A stretch of DNA of 64,000 nucleotides. It comes from Bradyrhizobium sp. 186 (GTDB lineage: Bacteria > Pseudomonadota > Alphaproteobacteria > Rhizobiales > Xanthobacteraceae). The stretch is taken from the NCBI RefSeq assembly GCF_023101685.1, contig NZ_CP082164.1:10075001-10139000 (forward strand), given 5' to 3'. The notes beneath the pieces are model-generated. The model saw nothing but the letters and a program-made list of their open reading frames with translations, did not search any database and was not told the origin of the DNA. Within the stretch, counting starts at the first letter, position 1. Each line of letters starts with the position of its first letter. Positions 27,997-36,900 of this stretch are shown here, piece after piece. The position numbers were made by a program, and so were the translations under genes.

Positions 27997-28485
27997 CTAA
28001 AAAGCGCGGCCTCTGGCTGCGCTTCTGGAGCTTACAATTGGTTCGGCGACAGCTTCTTTGAGGCCAGCAGCCGCTTGGGCGGCAAGCCCACGGGCCGCTT
28101 CCTGTGAATCTTGAAATTCCTCGAGTGCATAGACTCTGCCCCACCGCAGGGTGAACACGTGGAGACCACGGTTGACGTACGACGCGTCGCCGTTGAGCAG
28201 CGTTGCGGTGCCGTCCCACTGGGCAAACACGATGGTGTGCCACGGCCAGCCCTTCACCCAGATGTTGCTGACCGTGAGATGGAGAGTGGGCAGGACTCGG
28301 CCGAGGCGCTCAAACCAGCGGCGCAGGGCTTCTTTGTCGTGGCGCTCACCTCCAAGCGCGTGGGCGCCGGAAACGCGGTGATGGACATGCGGCGCGACTG
28401 CTTTCACCGCTTCATCCCAGCGATGGTTGTTGACGTGGTCGAAGGTCTTTCGGATTTCTTTTTTGACAATGTAACTGTACAGCAT
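27997..28485 (-). CDS. SnoaL/NTF2-like protein inside the RND operon
   Basis: 162 residues. An NTF2-fold core is suggested by IRKTFDHVNNHRWDEAVKAV, the mid-sequence AHALGGERHDKEALRRWFER, and later strands HLTVSNIWVKGWPWHTIVFA and ALEEFQDSQEAARG. Such small cone-shaped proteins bind or isomerise small hydrophobic molecules. It lies 40 bases after the adaptor and 79 before the permease, all on one strand, so it should be co-expressed with the pump. A substrate-modifying or ligand-binding helper is possible. The ATG at 28485 starts the conserved part. Confidence 0.75.
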   Translation of the reverse strand: MLYSYIVKKEIRKTFDHVNNHRWDEAVKAVAPHVHHRVSGAHALGGERHDKEALRRWFERLGRVLPTLHLTVSNIWVKGWPWHTIVFAQWDGTATLLNGDASYVNRGLHVFTLRWGRVYALEEFQDSQEAARGLAAQAAAGLKEAVAEPIVSSRSAARGRAF

Positions 28486-28525
28486 TTGACTTCTCCAACG
28501 GCGATCGCGGGAAGATTGAGGCTCA

Positions 28526-29632
28526 TCAGTTGCTCCTGATTTCAGACGCAGTCCTGACGCGAGCGCCCTCTTGCAGGAGATGAGCGCCGAGCGAAACAAC
28601 CGGATCACCAGAGCTCAGTCCGGAGATCACGGCGGTTTCGCTGGTCACACGAACAAGCTTGACGGGCCGAAAGCGTACGGTCGAGGTGGCGCTGTCCAGG
28701 ACCCACACGCCGGTCTTCCGGCCGTCATCGAGCACGGCTCCCAGCGGTACCTGGATTTCCGGCTGACTCGCCTGGCTTGCCAGCCGAATGGTTACCGTCG
28801 CGCCAAGGGGTGCTGCCGCGGCCTCACCGTCGAGCACATAACGGGCCTCATAGGTACGGGTCTGAGCATCGGCGGCGTCCGACAACTGCCGCAGACGCGC
28901 CGTATAGCGCCGCCCATCGGCCCCATACACGCTGGCCTCAGCCACCGAGCCGATCGCTGGCCGGATCGTTTCGGGAAGCGCGACCACAGCTTCGCGGGGG
29001 CCGGCCTTGGCGATCCGAACGACTGTCTGGCCGGCAGAGACGACCTGCCCGGGCTCGCCAAGCGTTTCGACCACCGTTCCGTCCGCGTCCGCTGACAGGA
29101 TCGAGTACGTCGCCTCATTCTCGGCGACCCCTGCATCAGCTTCAGCGGTCGCGAGTTGCGCCTGGGCCGTATCCAACGCGGCCTTCGCTTGCTCGTAACG
29201 CTGTCGGGAAGCCCATCCGTTGCTGACCAAGTTGGCGTATCGCCGTTCATCCGCGTCGGTCTGAACGACAGATGCACGCGCTGCGGCAACGGCGTTGCGC
29301 TTCGCCGTGACCGCAAGGCGAAGGTCGGTTTCGTCGATCCGCATTAGCGGCTGACCGGCTTTGACCTGCTGACCGGCATTCACAAGCCGTTCCACGATTT
29401 TGCCGGCGACGCGAAAACCGAGGTTACTCTGTACCCGGGCCCCTATGATGCCCGTGATGCCGCGTTCGGATTCGGTCACCCGCGCTGCCGTCACCAGTCT
29501 GACGACAGGAGGTTCCTGCCTCGGGTCGCTCACGGCAGCGGCTTCCTGCGTGCGAAGCGTAACGAACCCGGTCGCCGCTAACGCCGCGATCAGGATGCCC
29601 CCTAACACAATGATAGGTCTTCGCTTTTCCAT
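28526..29632 (-). CDS. RND periplasmic adaptor (HlyD/AcrA family)
   Basis: 368 residues starting MEKRRPIIVLGG, a signal anchor (VLGGILIAALAATGFVTL), then the lipoyl/barrel segments GFRVAGKIVERLVNAGQQVK (lipoyl start), a long alpha-hairpin rich in Ala/Gln, and TYSILSADADGTVVETLGE (lipoyl return). It links the inner-membrane pump to an outer-membrane channel. Of the two adjacent ATGs, 29632 has AAGGA at good spacing and is preferred over 29638. First gene of the efflux operon, divergent from tetR. Confidence 0.9.
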   Translation of the reverse strand: MEKRRPIIVLGGILIAALAATGFVTLRTQEAAAVSDPRQEPPVVRLVTAARVTESERGITGIIGARVQSNLGFRVAGKIVERLVNAGQQVKAGQPLMRIDETDLRLAVTAKRNAVAAARASVVQTDADERRYANLVSNGWASRQRYEQAKAALDTAQAQLATAEADAGVAENEATYSILSADADGTVVETLGEPGQVVSAGQTVVRIAKAGPREAVVALPETIRPAIGSVAEASVYGADGRRYTARLRQLSDAADAQTRTYEARYVLDGEAAAAPLGATVTIRLASQASQPEIQVPLGAVLDDGRKTGVWVLDSATSTVRFRPVKLVRVTSETAVISGLSSGDPVVSLGAHLLQEGARVRTASEIRSN

Positions 29633-29652
29633 GACCATGTCCTTATCCAAAA

Positions 29653-29701
29653 TAGATTGCGCTCGAACTCTATATCTGATATAGATTTCCAACGCAATCT
29701 A
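29653..29701. promoter_or_regulatory. 49-bp nested palindromic operator between efflux operon and tetR
   Basis: Two inverted repeats share one centre (29677): an outer pair TAGATTGCG / CGCAATCTA (29653-29661 and 29693-29701) and an inner pair CTATATC / GATATAG (29670-29676 and 29678-29684). The site lies 20-odd bases from both start codons, the expected place for a TetR operator controlling both transcripts. Confidence 0.8.
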
Positions 29702-29718
29702 AAAGGACGGAGGACGAC

Positions 29719-30297
29719 ATGCGAGTGAGTCGCATTCAGGCTGCGGAAAACCGCCAAACCGTAATCGATGTGGCAAGTCGCCTTTTTCGGGAGCGCGGCT
29801 TTGACGGCATCGGCCTTAAGGATTTGATGAAGGGTGCCGGCCTGACCCAAGGCGGGTTTTACAAGCAGTTCGCGTCGAAGGAGGACCTGGCGGCGCAGGC
29901 ATCCAGGCGGGCATTGGAGAGCGCGTCCGGCCGATGGTCGGACGCGGCCGCGCAGAATCCTGATGATCCGCTTGGCGCGGTGATCGCGTTTTACCTCAGC
30001 GGCGACCATCGCGAAGAAAAGATGGACGGCTGCCCGATCGTGGCACTCGGCTCAGATGCCGCCCGACAGGGCCCCGACGTGAAGGCGGAATTCGAAGCGG
30101 GAATCAAAGCACATCTCGACGTGCTCGGCCGCTTCATCGCCGGGACCGGCGACGAGGCCTCCCGCGGCAAGGCGATGGCCATTCTCGCGACGATGGTCGG
30201 CGCGGTGACGCTATCGCGCGTCGTCAACGACCCTGATCTGGCTCAGGCGCTTTTGGATGCCGCGGCCGAACAGGTTCGCGACGCCGCCGCCGCTTGA
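29719..30297 (+). CDS. TetR-family regulator divergent from the RND operon
   Basis: 192 residues. The HTH is visible in FDGIGLKDLMKGAGLTQGGF followed by YKQFASKEDLAAQA; the ligand domain contains GCPIVALGSDAARQGP, seen in a common rhizobial TetR subgroup. A purine-rich AGGACGGAGGACG precedes the ATG. With the palindrome just upstream this is the obvious repressor of the efflux genes and of itself. Its 3' end overlaps by a few bases a possible upstream start of the alpha/beta hydrolase. Confidence 0.88.
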   Translation: MRVSRIQAAENRQTVIDVASRLFRERGFDGIGLKDLMKGAGLTQGGFYKQFASKEDLAAQASRRALESASGRWSDAAAQNPDDPLGAVIAFYLSGDHREEKMDGCPIVALGSDAARQGPDVKAEFEAGIKAHLDVLGRFIAGTGDEASRGKAMAILATMVGAVTLSRVVNDPDLAQALLDAAAEQVRDAAAA

Positions 30298-30329
30298 AAG
30301 CGCGTCCCCTCGAAGCACGGAGAGATCGA

Positions 30330-31181
30330 ATGCTCAGCATGACTGAAGTCAAACCAAGTTTGCTGAAGATATCGGATAAGCTAAGCGTACGTTTTCAAAA
30401 AACCGGCAGCGGGCCTCCGCTGCTCCTCATACATACGATCCGGACGCAGCTCGAATATTTCCGCAGTCTTGCGCCCCTCCTCGCCAGATCGCACACGGTG
30501 TACGCCATTGACCTCCCGGGCCACGGCCACTCACCAATAGATCCGAGCGCGAGCTTCGACGAACCCTACTTCAGGCAGGCCGTCATTCGCTTCATCGAGG
30601 AGCTTAATCTCTCGGAGGTCACGATCGTCGGCGAGTCGATAGGCGGCGCATTGGCCCTCACGGTGGCGGCGTCGCTTCCACAGAGCGTGAAGCGGGTTTA
30701 TGCGATCAATCCCTACGACTACGAGGCCCGCTATGGAGACGGTATTCGACGCGGCAACTGGCTCGCAAATTTCATCATCGGAAGTTTGCAGATCCCGGTG
30801 CTTGGCGCGATCAATGCTTCGCTCGAAAACAAGATGGTCCTCGGCAAGATCATGGGGGGTGGATATCACGACCCCCGCAAACTGCCGGCCGATCTGCTCG
30901 CTGAGTTCGATGAAGTAGCCCACCGCCCGGGATACAAGCGAATCGCACGCAAGGTGCTGGCTGGCTGGCGATCCTGGAGCAAAGCACGGGATTACTATCG
31001 GCAGATCTCGGCGCCAGTGACGCTCATTTATGGCGATAGCGACTGGTCTCGAACAGATGAGCGCGAACGCACGCGGTCACTGATCCCTGCCGCGCAGATG
31101 GTGACGCTGAAAAATACCGGCCACTTCTCAGCTGTCGAGAATCCGTCGGAGCTGGCTCGCGTGATAGTAGCGACGGAATGA
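30330..31181 (+). CDS. Alpha/beta hydrolase
   Basis: 283 residues from the ATG at 30330 (GGAGAGA upstream). AIDLPGHGHSP and the nucleophile elbow GESIGG are clear; the acid is likely in IYGDSDW and the base His in NTGHFSAVENP. The oxyanion-hole strand reads LLLIHTIRTQ, where HG is usual. It lies just downstream of tetR and is probably in the same transcript. The substrate is unknown. Confidence 0.83.
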   Translation: MLSMTEVKPSLLKISDKLSVRFQKTGSGPPLLLIHTIRTQLEYFRSLAPLLARSHTVYAIDLPGHGHSPIDPSASFDEPYFRQAVIRFIEELNLSEVTIVGESIGGALALTVAASLPQSVKRVYAINPYDYEARYGDGIRRGNWLANFIIGSLQIPVLGAINASLENKMVLGKIMGGGYHDPRKLPADLLAEFDEVAHRPGYKRIARKVLAGWRSWSKARDYYRQISAPVTLIYGDSDWSRTDERERTRSLIPAAQMVTLKNTGHFSAVENPSELARVIVATE

Positions 31182-31212
31182 TCGCACCGATCAAACACAG
31201 GATTGCGCAACG

Positions 31213-31407
31213 ATGTTCAAGCGCTTATGGCAGAGCTTGAGTGACTGGGCCGAGGCCCTGGCCATGGACGATCCGCGCGGCGACTACACGTTCAGGCTGG
31301 AAGATCGCGTCGCAAAGCTTGAGCGCGAAGTCGAAGGTCTTCGGATCCAGGCCCGAACGACGCGGGTCGGGTCGCCGGATGACCGTGTTCATCAATTGCA
31401 ATCGTGA
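31213..31407 (+). CDS. Small coiled-coil protein (64 aa)
   Basis: MFKRLWQSLSDWAEAL at the start, then DYTFRLEDRVAKLEREVEGL, a short heptad-like coiled coil. I recognise similar small proteins from rhizobial genomes but no function. It starts 32 bases after the hydrolase stop. The 259 bases after it, up to the fabF remnant, contain no convincing gene. Confidence 0.6.
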   Translation: MFKRLWQSLSDWAEALAMDDPRGDYTFRLEDRVAKLEREVEGLRIQARTTRVGSPDDRVHQLQS

Positions 31408-31666
31408 ACGCCGCTAATTCGGTGAAGGGCGATTTTCGCTATTTAGTTCTTGCCACCTGTAGAGCTTCAAAGGTCGTGCGGCGATATCGGAAACTTCTCG
31501 GCTTCCGCCACCGTTCCAATGGAAGGATAAAAAATGCGCAGGACTGGAGCACACCGCATTGCGTTGAGCCGTGCGCTCACGTCGTCAGGTCAACCGGCCA
31601 CGAGATATTTGGAAAGAACTCGGTAACCCCGGCTCTCTCGAGAGCGACCTCGAAGGTCATCTGATC

Positions 31667-32765
31667 ATGCGTCGCATCGTCGTTACGGGACTGGGATTCG
31701 TGTCACCGCTGGGTTGTGGCATTGAGCTGGCATGGTCTCGGCTGCTCTCTGCCCGCTGAGGACTTACAGCCCTTCCGGAATGGGCAGCTGTGCTCCCCGC
31801 ACGAGTCGCCGGAATCGTTCCGACCAAAGTCGACGACGTAGATGGAGGCTTCGATCCGGATCTGGTCGTTCCTCCCAAGGATCAGCGGAGGATGGATCGC
31901 TTCATCCTGTTCGCCCTCGCCGCCGCGTCCGAGGCCATTGCACAGGCAGCCTGGACTCCTTCAGACGCGTATTCCATGGAGCGCACCGCAACCGTGATCG
32001 CATCGGGCATCGGAGGCTTTCCGGCAATCGTCGAGGCGGTTCGTACCACCGATCGGCGCGGAGTGAGGCGCCTCTCGCCCTTCACCGTTCCGTCCTTCCT
32101 CGCAAATCTCGCGGCCGGTCATATCTCGATCCGCTACGGCTTCAAGGGACCGGTCGGTACACAGTCACCGCCTGCGCCGCCAGCGTGCAGGCGATAGGCG
32201 ATGCCGCACGCCTCATCCGGGCCGGAGAAGCCGATGCTGCGATTTGCGGCGGCTCGGAAGCCTGCATCGATGTGGTGAGCCTCGGCGGCTTCGCCGCCGC
32301 CCGGGCCCTTTCGACAAGCTTCAACGAAACGCCGGCGCGTGCGTCCCGCCCCTTCGACCGCGACCGCGATGGCTTCGTCATGGGCGAAGGTGCCGGCATC
32401 CTCGTCGTTGAAGAACTGGAGCATACGATCCGCCGAGGCGCCAAACCGCTCGCCGAAATCGTCGGCTATGGCACGACGGCCGATGCCTACCATATCACGT
32501 CAGGCCCCGAGGACGGCGACGGCGCGCGCCGCGCCATGCAAGGCGCGTTGCGGCAGGCCAGCCTCAAGCCCGGTGACATCCAGCATCTTAAACGCCCATT
32601 CCACTTCGACGCCGATTGGCGACGTCTCCGAGTTGGAAGCGATCAAGGCCATGTTCGGCCGCGAGGGAAAGATTGCCGTGAGCGCCACAAAATCGGCAAC
32701 GGGTCATCCGCTCGGCGCAGCTGGGGGAGCCGAAGCGATCTTCACGATCCTCGCGCTACGAGCCG
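31667..32765 (+). pseudogene. 3-oxoacyl-ACP synthase II (fabF-like) pseudogene
   Basis: Starts as a proper KAS II (MRRIVVTGLGFVSPLGCG). There is an in-frame TGA at 31757, a frame change near 32157 just before the active-site Cys segment YTVTACAASVQAIGDA, and a second near 32590 before [11 protein letters not shown] and [19 protein letters not shown]. The frame then degenerates after ILALR, so the C-terminus is missing. At least four lesions show the gene is dead. The parent would elongate acyl-ACP; an accessory fabF of this sort could have belonged to a lipid or polyketide cluster. Confidence 0.85.
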
Positions 32766-32904
32766 ACCATGGTCGCAATCGCGCCGGCAGTCGCGATTCT
32801 TAGCGTCGCGTTCCGCGGACGCGCGTCGACGCTATCACGGACCAAGGACGGTTCGAACGCGTAGGATCGTAGAAGATCGTCGTTTGGCGCACACAATCGT
32901 GCAA

Positions 32905-32921
32905 ATGGCGGAGAGAGTGTC
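32905..32921. repeat. Attachment-site-like direct repeat, copy 2
   Basis: ATGGCGGAGAGAGTGTC, identical to copy 1 over 17 bases and to the tRNA-Ser(GGA) 3' end over 14 (32906-32919). It sits 160 bases before the integrase start codon, the usual place for an att site next to int. Confidence 0.8.
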
Positions 32922-33079
32922 CGTAACCTACGGTTCCGGGACTGTCCGCTAACGTCCAAGAAGTGCCCATTTTATCGGTACTTTCTCCACCAACTTCGTC
33001 TGGACACGTCCGGAGACTTCCAGCAGAATCCGCGTCTGATTTGTGGGTTGGCTTGTGGGCCAAATCCCGGGCGGAAAGA

Positions 33080-34288
33080 ATGCCAGCTACGAACAAGCTC
33101 ACGCCGCTGACTGTTTCGCGAAAGCGCGAGCCCGGCCGCTATGCTGACGGAGGCGGGCTCTATTTACAGGTATCCCCGGCTAAAACCAAGTCGTGGCTCT
33201 TCCGGTTCATGTTGTCAGGGCGGGCCCGGGAAATGGGCCTGGGGCCGGTCGACATCGTATCGCTGTCAGAGGCCCGGGATGCGGCGCGGGGCTGCAGGAA
33301 GCTGTTGCTGGCTGGGGTGGATCCCATTGAAGCCCGCCGGCTTGAACGGCTAAAGAACCAGGCCGCGACTGCCAAGCTGATCACCTTCCGCGAGTGCGCC
33401 GAAAAGTACATCGCGGCCCACGAGGGCAGCTGGCGCAACGAGAAGCACCGGGCACAGTGGACGTCGACGCTCAAGACCTATGCGTATCCCACCATTGGGG
33501 CTCTGGCCGTCGCCACGGTCGACACGAGCCTAGTCATTGGGATCGTTGAGCCGCTTTGGAGCACCAAGCCGGAGACCGCCGGCCGCGTTCGGGGCAGGAT
33601 CGAGAGCGTCCTAGATTGGGCGCGCGTCCGCGAATACCGGCAGGGCGAGAACCCGGCGCGGTGGAAGGGCCACCTCGACCACTTGTTGCCCAAGCGATCG
33701 AAGGTCGCCCGCGTAAAGCACCATCCGGCGCTGCCTTATCCCGATCTGCCTAGGTTCATGAACGAGCTTCGGGCGCGGAAGGGGCTGACAGCACGGGCTC
33801 TGGAATTCACGATCCTCACCGTCGCCCGTACCGGCGCTACCGTCGGGGCGACGCTGGAGGAGGTCGACGTCAAAGCGAGAGTTTGGACGGTGCCGGCTGA
33901 GCGCACTGGCGCCAAGATCACTGGTCAGGATTCGAAGCCGAAACGAGTGCCATTGTCGGCGCGAGCGCTGGCCATACTGAAAGCCTTACCACGGGAGGAG
34001 GGTAACCCGTACCTGTTCATCGGGGCCAAGGCGGGCCAGCCGCTGAGCAACATGGCGATGCTTGAACTGTTGCGCGAAATGCGACCGGGTTACGTGCCTC
34101 ACGGCTTCCGCAGCACGTTCAAGGATTGGTGCTCGGAAACGACCAACTACCCGAATGAGGTCTCGGAAGCGGCGCTATGGCATGTCGTCGCTGACAGGGT
34201 CGAGGCCGCATATCGAAGGGGCGATCTGTTCCAAAAACGTCGGGCCTTGATGTCTGATTGGGCCGCTTACTGCGGGCGGCGGCCATGA
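33080..34288 (+). CDS. P4-type tyrosine recombinase (integrase)
   Basis: 402 residues from the ATG at 33080, which begins the usual N-terminus (LTPLTVSRKREPGRYADGG, the DUF4102 arm-binding domain). Catalytic residues of the C-terminal domain are present: Arg in VARTGA, His and Arg in HGFRSTFKDW, His in ALWHVVADRVEAAY, and the nucleophilic Tyr in AAYRRGDLFQKRR. The loop after the first Arg has TGAT where TGEV/TGEL is common, and the KRVPLS strand is preceded by a short insertion. Adjacent to a tRNA-Ser-derived att copy; probably catalysed integration of the element. Confidence 0.92.
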   Translation: MPATNKLTPLTVSRKREPGRYADGGGLYLQVSPAKTKSWLFRFMLSGRAREMGLGPVDIVSLSEARDAARGCRKLLLAGVDPIEARRLERLKNQAATAKLITFRECAEKYIAAHEGSWRNEKHRAQWTSTLKTYAYPTIGALAVATVDTSLVIGIVEPLWSTKPETAGRVRGRIESVLDWARVREYRQGENPARWKGHLDHLLPKRSKVARVKHHPALPYPDLPRFMNELRARKGLTARALEFTILTVARTGATVGATLEEVDVKARVWTVPAERTGAKITGQDSKPKRVPLSARALAILKALPREEGNPYLFIGAKAGQPLSNMAMLELLREMRPGYVPHGFRSTFKDWCSETTNYPNEVSEAALWHVVADRVEAAYRRGDLFQKRRALMSDWAAYCGRRP

Positions 34289-34773
34289 AACCGGAAGAAT
34301 ACTTTCTCGACCAGATCGCAGAAATGAAGCGCGCGTGGGATGCGGGATTTAAACCGGCGCTGATCAACACCGTGAGGCTATGCGGACCAAACAACTGGCC
34401 GCTTCCGCAATGGGCCTATGAGGAAATTGTCCACCATCTCATGGAGTCGTATGGCGGCAAACCTAAGTCGGCAGGCCGCCGGGGGTATTCAGGGGGCGTT
34501 CGCGGCGCCGCCGCGTTAGATGCGAAGCACTACATCCGGTGGAATTGGGCATCGTACTGGCTCGAAAATAGGAAGTCGCTGCTCGGCTCAAGGGCAACTC
34601 GCGATGATGCTTTCAAACGTGTTGAGGCGCTCCTCGCTGACGCGCAATCGCCCGCGCGAACGTCCGCCAAGGCGGTCGAGAAAAGCTATATCAAAGTTGA
34701 GAAGGATATTCGCGCCGGTCGCGGCGATCGATACTTTCTGGCAGCTGGAGTGCCCCTTCCTATTGCGAAATAA
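34285..34773 (+). CDS. Hypothetical protein coupled to integrase
   Basis: 162 residues; the ATG overlaps the integrase stop (ATGA), so translation is coupled. PNNWPLPQWAYEEIVHHLME and a basic, helix-rich C-terminal half (KSYIKVEKDIRAGRGDRYFL) are the main visible features. I do not recognise a family with confidence. Position suggests an element-control or accessory protein. Confidence 0.6.
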   Translation: MKPEEYFLDQIAEMKRAWDAGFKPALINTVRLCGPNNWPLPQWAYEEIVHHLMESYGGKPKSAGRRGYSGGVRGAAALDAKHYIRWNWASYWLENRKSLLGSRATRDDAFKRVEALLADAQSPARTSAKAVEKSYIKVEKDIRAGRGDRYFLAAGVPLPIAK

Positions 34774-34853
34774 AAGGGGCTAGAGAGGACATAGGTCCTT
34801 GGTCATTTTCCACGTTGCGCCGGATGCGTCCCGGCAATTCGTGGAGGATTTAC

Positions 34854-35081
34854 ATGGCAGCCCCATTTGCCGAACCGGTCGTCGACACGTTCCTCCGGCT
34901 CGATGCCGTCAAGCGCGCCACTGGCTTAGGCCGATCCACAATTTACAATTTGATGTCGGAGGATCCGCCGCGTTTTCCCCGGCCGGTGAAAATCGGTGCG
35001 GGTAAATCCGTCGCGTGGCCGGCTTCAGAGATAGGGCAATGGCAGCGGGATCGCGTGACCGCGCGTGACGCCGGAAGATAA
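34854..35081 (+). CDS. AlpA-like regulator / excisionase
   Basis: 75 residues with the MerR-like winged HTH of AlpA/excisionase proteins: FLRLDAVKRATGLGRSTIYN, then FPRPVKIGAGKSVAWPASEI. In P4-like elements AlpA activates int and helps excision. The ATG at 34854 follows GTGGAGG. It fits directly into the int-alpA arrangement of satellites and islands. Confidence 0.88.
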   Translation: MAAPFAEPVVDTFLRLDAVKRATGLGRSTIYNLMSEDPPRFPRPVKIGAGKSVAWPASEIGQWQRDRVTARDAGR

Positions 35082-35175
35082 TCCGCCTCAAGCGCCGGCG
35101 CCGCGATGCGCAATAAGAACGGCTGATCACCACCACGACGATCACCATCAACCACCCCACACAAGCACGAGGCAG

Positions 35176-35409
35176 ATGATGAACACAAATATGAAGCCTG
35201 CTTTGGAAACGCAAGTATGCCCGCCGAGTGCTGGCATTCGCATGGTATCGGCGCCGTTGCGGAAGCGCATGATTGTTCGGCTTGTCGAGGGCGCGCGCTG
35301 TCCTTGTGGCCACGCCTTGGGCTGTGATCCGGAAGCGCTCGACACCGGCTTCCGCATCGTTTGCACCGCCTGCCATCAGGATTTCTTTGTCTTTGAGTCC
35401 GCGCAATGA
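35176..35409 (+). CDS. Small zinc-ribbon protein upstream of the clamp
   Basis: 77 residues. Four metal-binding positions are suggested by CPCGHALGC and CTACHQDFFVF. Its stop overlaps the start codon of the sliding clamp gene (ATGA), so the two are translationally coupled. The function is unknown; nucleic-acid binding is plausible. The first ATG of the MMNTNM start is used. Confidence 0.62.
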   Translation: MMNTNMKPALETQVCPPSAGIRMVSAPLRKRMIVRLVEGARCPCGHALGCDPEALDTGFRIVCTACHQDFFVFESAQ

Positions 35410-36482
35410 AGCTCACCGCGACAGCCGCCGCGATCGGTAACGCGCTGTCGCTGGCCGCAGCCGCGCGCCAGCGCAATGGTTTGGTATCGATCACGGCGGG
35501 CGAGGGCATCATCACCGTCGCCTGCAGCGACCCCGGCATGACGATCACGGCTAATGTCGCCGGCAACGTCGCCGAACCAGGCGCGGCTGCGGTTTCGGGT
35601 GATCGGCTCGGCGCCCTGATCTCGGGCTTCGATCCGAGGGCCGCCATAACCATCAGCGGCACCACGAACGCCGTCACCATCGAGCGCTACCGCCTGCCGA
35701 CAGCCGATCTTCCCGTCCCGCTTGCAATGGACGGCGAGACCGACCGCATCCAGATCAGCGGACAGGATTGCATCGCTTTGCTCGGCGTCGCACCCGCCGC
35801 CGATACCGAGCGGACCCGGTTCTACTTGTGTGGAATTTTTCTTCACACGGTCGAAGGCCGGCTCTTCTCAGTCTCCACCAATGGTACCAAGCTGCTGCGC
35901 CATAGCGTTCCGGCCGCAGCGTTTTCGGACGATGCCACGCTGATCGTGCCGAGCAAGACCGCGACCACGCTGGCCAGGCTGATCCGACAGACCAAGGCCG
36001 ACAAGGTGACGCTGCGCCGATCGCCGCGCCTGTTCGCCGCGAGCGGCGCGGGGTTCGAGATCACCTCGCGGTTGATCGGCGGCGCGACTTATCCCGATTA
36101 CCGGGCGGCCCTGCCGCCGCCGACGCCGAACCACGTCACGGTCGATACCGCCGAGCTGCAGGCCGCGTTGACACGGCTCACCGCTATCGCGATCGGCGAC
36201 GTCCCGCTGATCGCGCTGACCTGGACGGAAGGCGCGCCGTTGCATGTCAGCCTGCCGCGCCAGCCCGGCGATGGCGCCGACGACATCGATGCCGAGACCA
36301 AGGGCAGCGCCAGGATCGCTCTGCAGCCTGCGCAGCTCGCGGGCATGCTCACGGAATTCGGCACCAACACCGTCAACCTTAACGTCGCAGACCGCCTGCT
36401 GATCTCAAGCGGAGATCGGCTCGGCGTGCTGATGCCGTGCTCGTGGAATTTTGGACAGGAGGGCGCCGCTGCCGTGGCCTAG
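35406..36482 (+). CDS. dnaN-like: Element-encoded DNA polymerase III beta clamp homologue
   Basis: 358 residues, close to the 370 of chromosomal DnaN, with three-repeat clamp architecture: domain 1 from KLTATAAAIGNALSLAAAA, domain 2 around FYLCGIFLHTVEG and LFSVSTNGTKLLRHSVPAAA, domain 3 ending LISSGDRLGVLMPCSW. The strand FSVSTNGTKL corresponds to the conserved FVATDGHRL of bacterial clamps, and the end MPCSW to MPMRL. A clamp tethers DNA polymerase and repair enzymes to DNA. Encoded between a zinc-ribbon protein and an SSB-tailed protein, it probably serves replication of the element. Confidence 0.85.
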   Translation: MKLTATAAAIGNALSLAAAARQRNGLVSITAGEGIITVACSDPGMTITANVAGNVAEPGAAAVSGDRLGALISGFDPRAAITISGTTNAVTIERYRLPTADLPVPLAMDGETDRIQISGQDCIALLGVAPAADTERTRFYLCGIFLHTVEGRLFSVSTNGTKLLRHSVPAAAFSDDATLIVPSKTATTLARLIRQTKADKVTLRRSPRLFAASGAGFEITSRLIGGATYPDYRAALPPPTPNHVTVDTAELQAALTRLTAIAIGDVPLIALTWTEGAPLHVSLPRQPGDGADDIDAETKGSARIALQPAQLAGMLTEFGTNTVNLNVADRLLISSGDRLGVLMPCSWNFGQEGAAAVA

Positions 36483-36532
36483 CGAGCAACAGACAATCCC
36501 AAGCCACATCAAACACACAGGACACGACGAAC

Positions 36533-36889
36533 ATGGACATGAGAAAATACGCGAGCGAACATTTTTTGAAGCTTGACGACGTGCGCGAAGGCCCGCTGAC
36601 GCTGCGGATCGCACTTGTCCGGGATGGCAGTTACGACAAGCCCGACGTGGTCTTTGAGAGCGGCGAGGTGCTGTCGCTCAACGCAACGAACTTGCGCACC
36701 CTGATCCGGGCCTTCGGGCCGGACAGCGACGACTGGATCGGCAAGGACGTTGAGGCGGCTCTTGGCCCGGTCATGTTTCAGGGCAAGCCTCAGGACGGCG
36801 TGATCGTCACGCCGATCTCGGCGACGGAGCCGAGGGCCGAGCCCGGCACGAAGCGCAACGGCGACATGGGCGATTCGATCCCGTTCTAG
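36533..36889 (+). CDS. Small protein with SSB-like C-terminal tip
   Basis: 118 residues. The C-terminus ends MGDSIPF, nearly the acidic hydrophobic tip (DDIPF) by which SSB proteins recruit replication partners. The body (LKLDDVREGPLTLRIALVRD, then LSLNATNLRTLIRAFG and WIGKDVEAALG) is beta-rich and could be an OB-like fold. I recognise similar phage and island proteins annotated only as hypothetical. Placed between clamp and replication ATPase, a ssDNA-binding or loading role is likely but unproven. AGGA lies 10 bases before the ATG. Confidence 0.65.
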   Translation: MDMRKYASEHFLKLDDVREGPLTLRIALVRDGSYDKPDVVFESGEVLSLNATNLRTLIRAFGPDSDDWIGKDVEAALGPVMFQGKPQDGVIVTPISATEPRAEPGTKRNGDMGDSIPF

Positions 36890-36900
36890 GGGCTAGGCCA

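Larger units (their letters stand above)
23890..32906. mobile_element. Putative inner genomic island (RND efflux island) between att copies 1 and 2
   Basis: A 9-kb segment bounded by perfect 17-base direct repeats derived from the tRNA-Ser(GGA) 3' end. It carries two tetR genes, an RND efflux operon, an alpha/beta hydrolase, a small coiled-coil protein and a dead fabF, with no recombinase of its own. The stretch 23922-24173 at its left end holds no gene I can identify. Its boundaries are inferred from repeats only. Confidence 0.55.
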
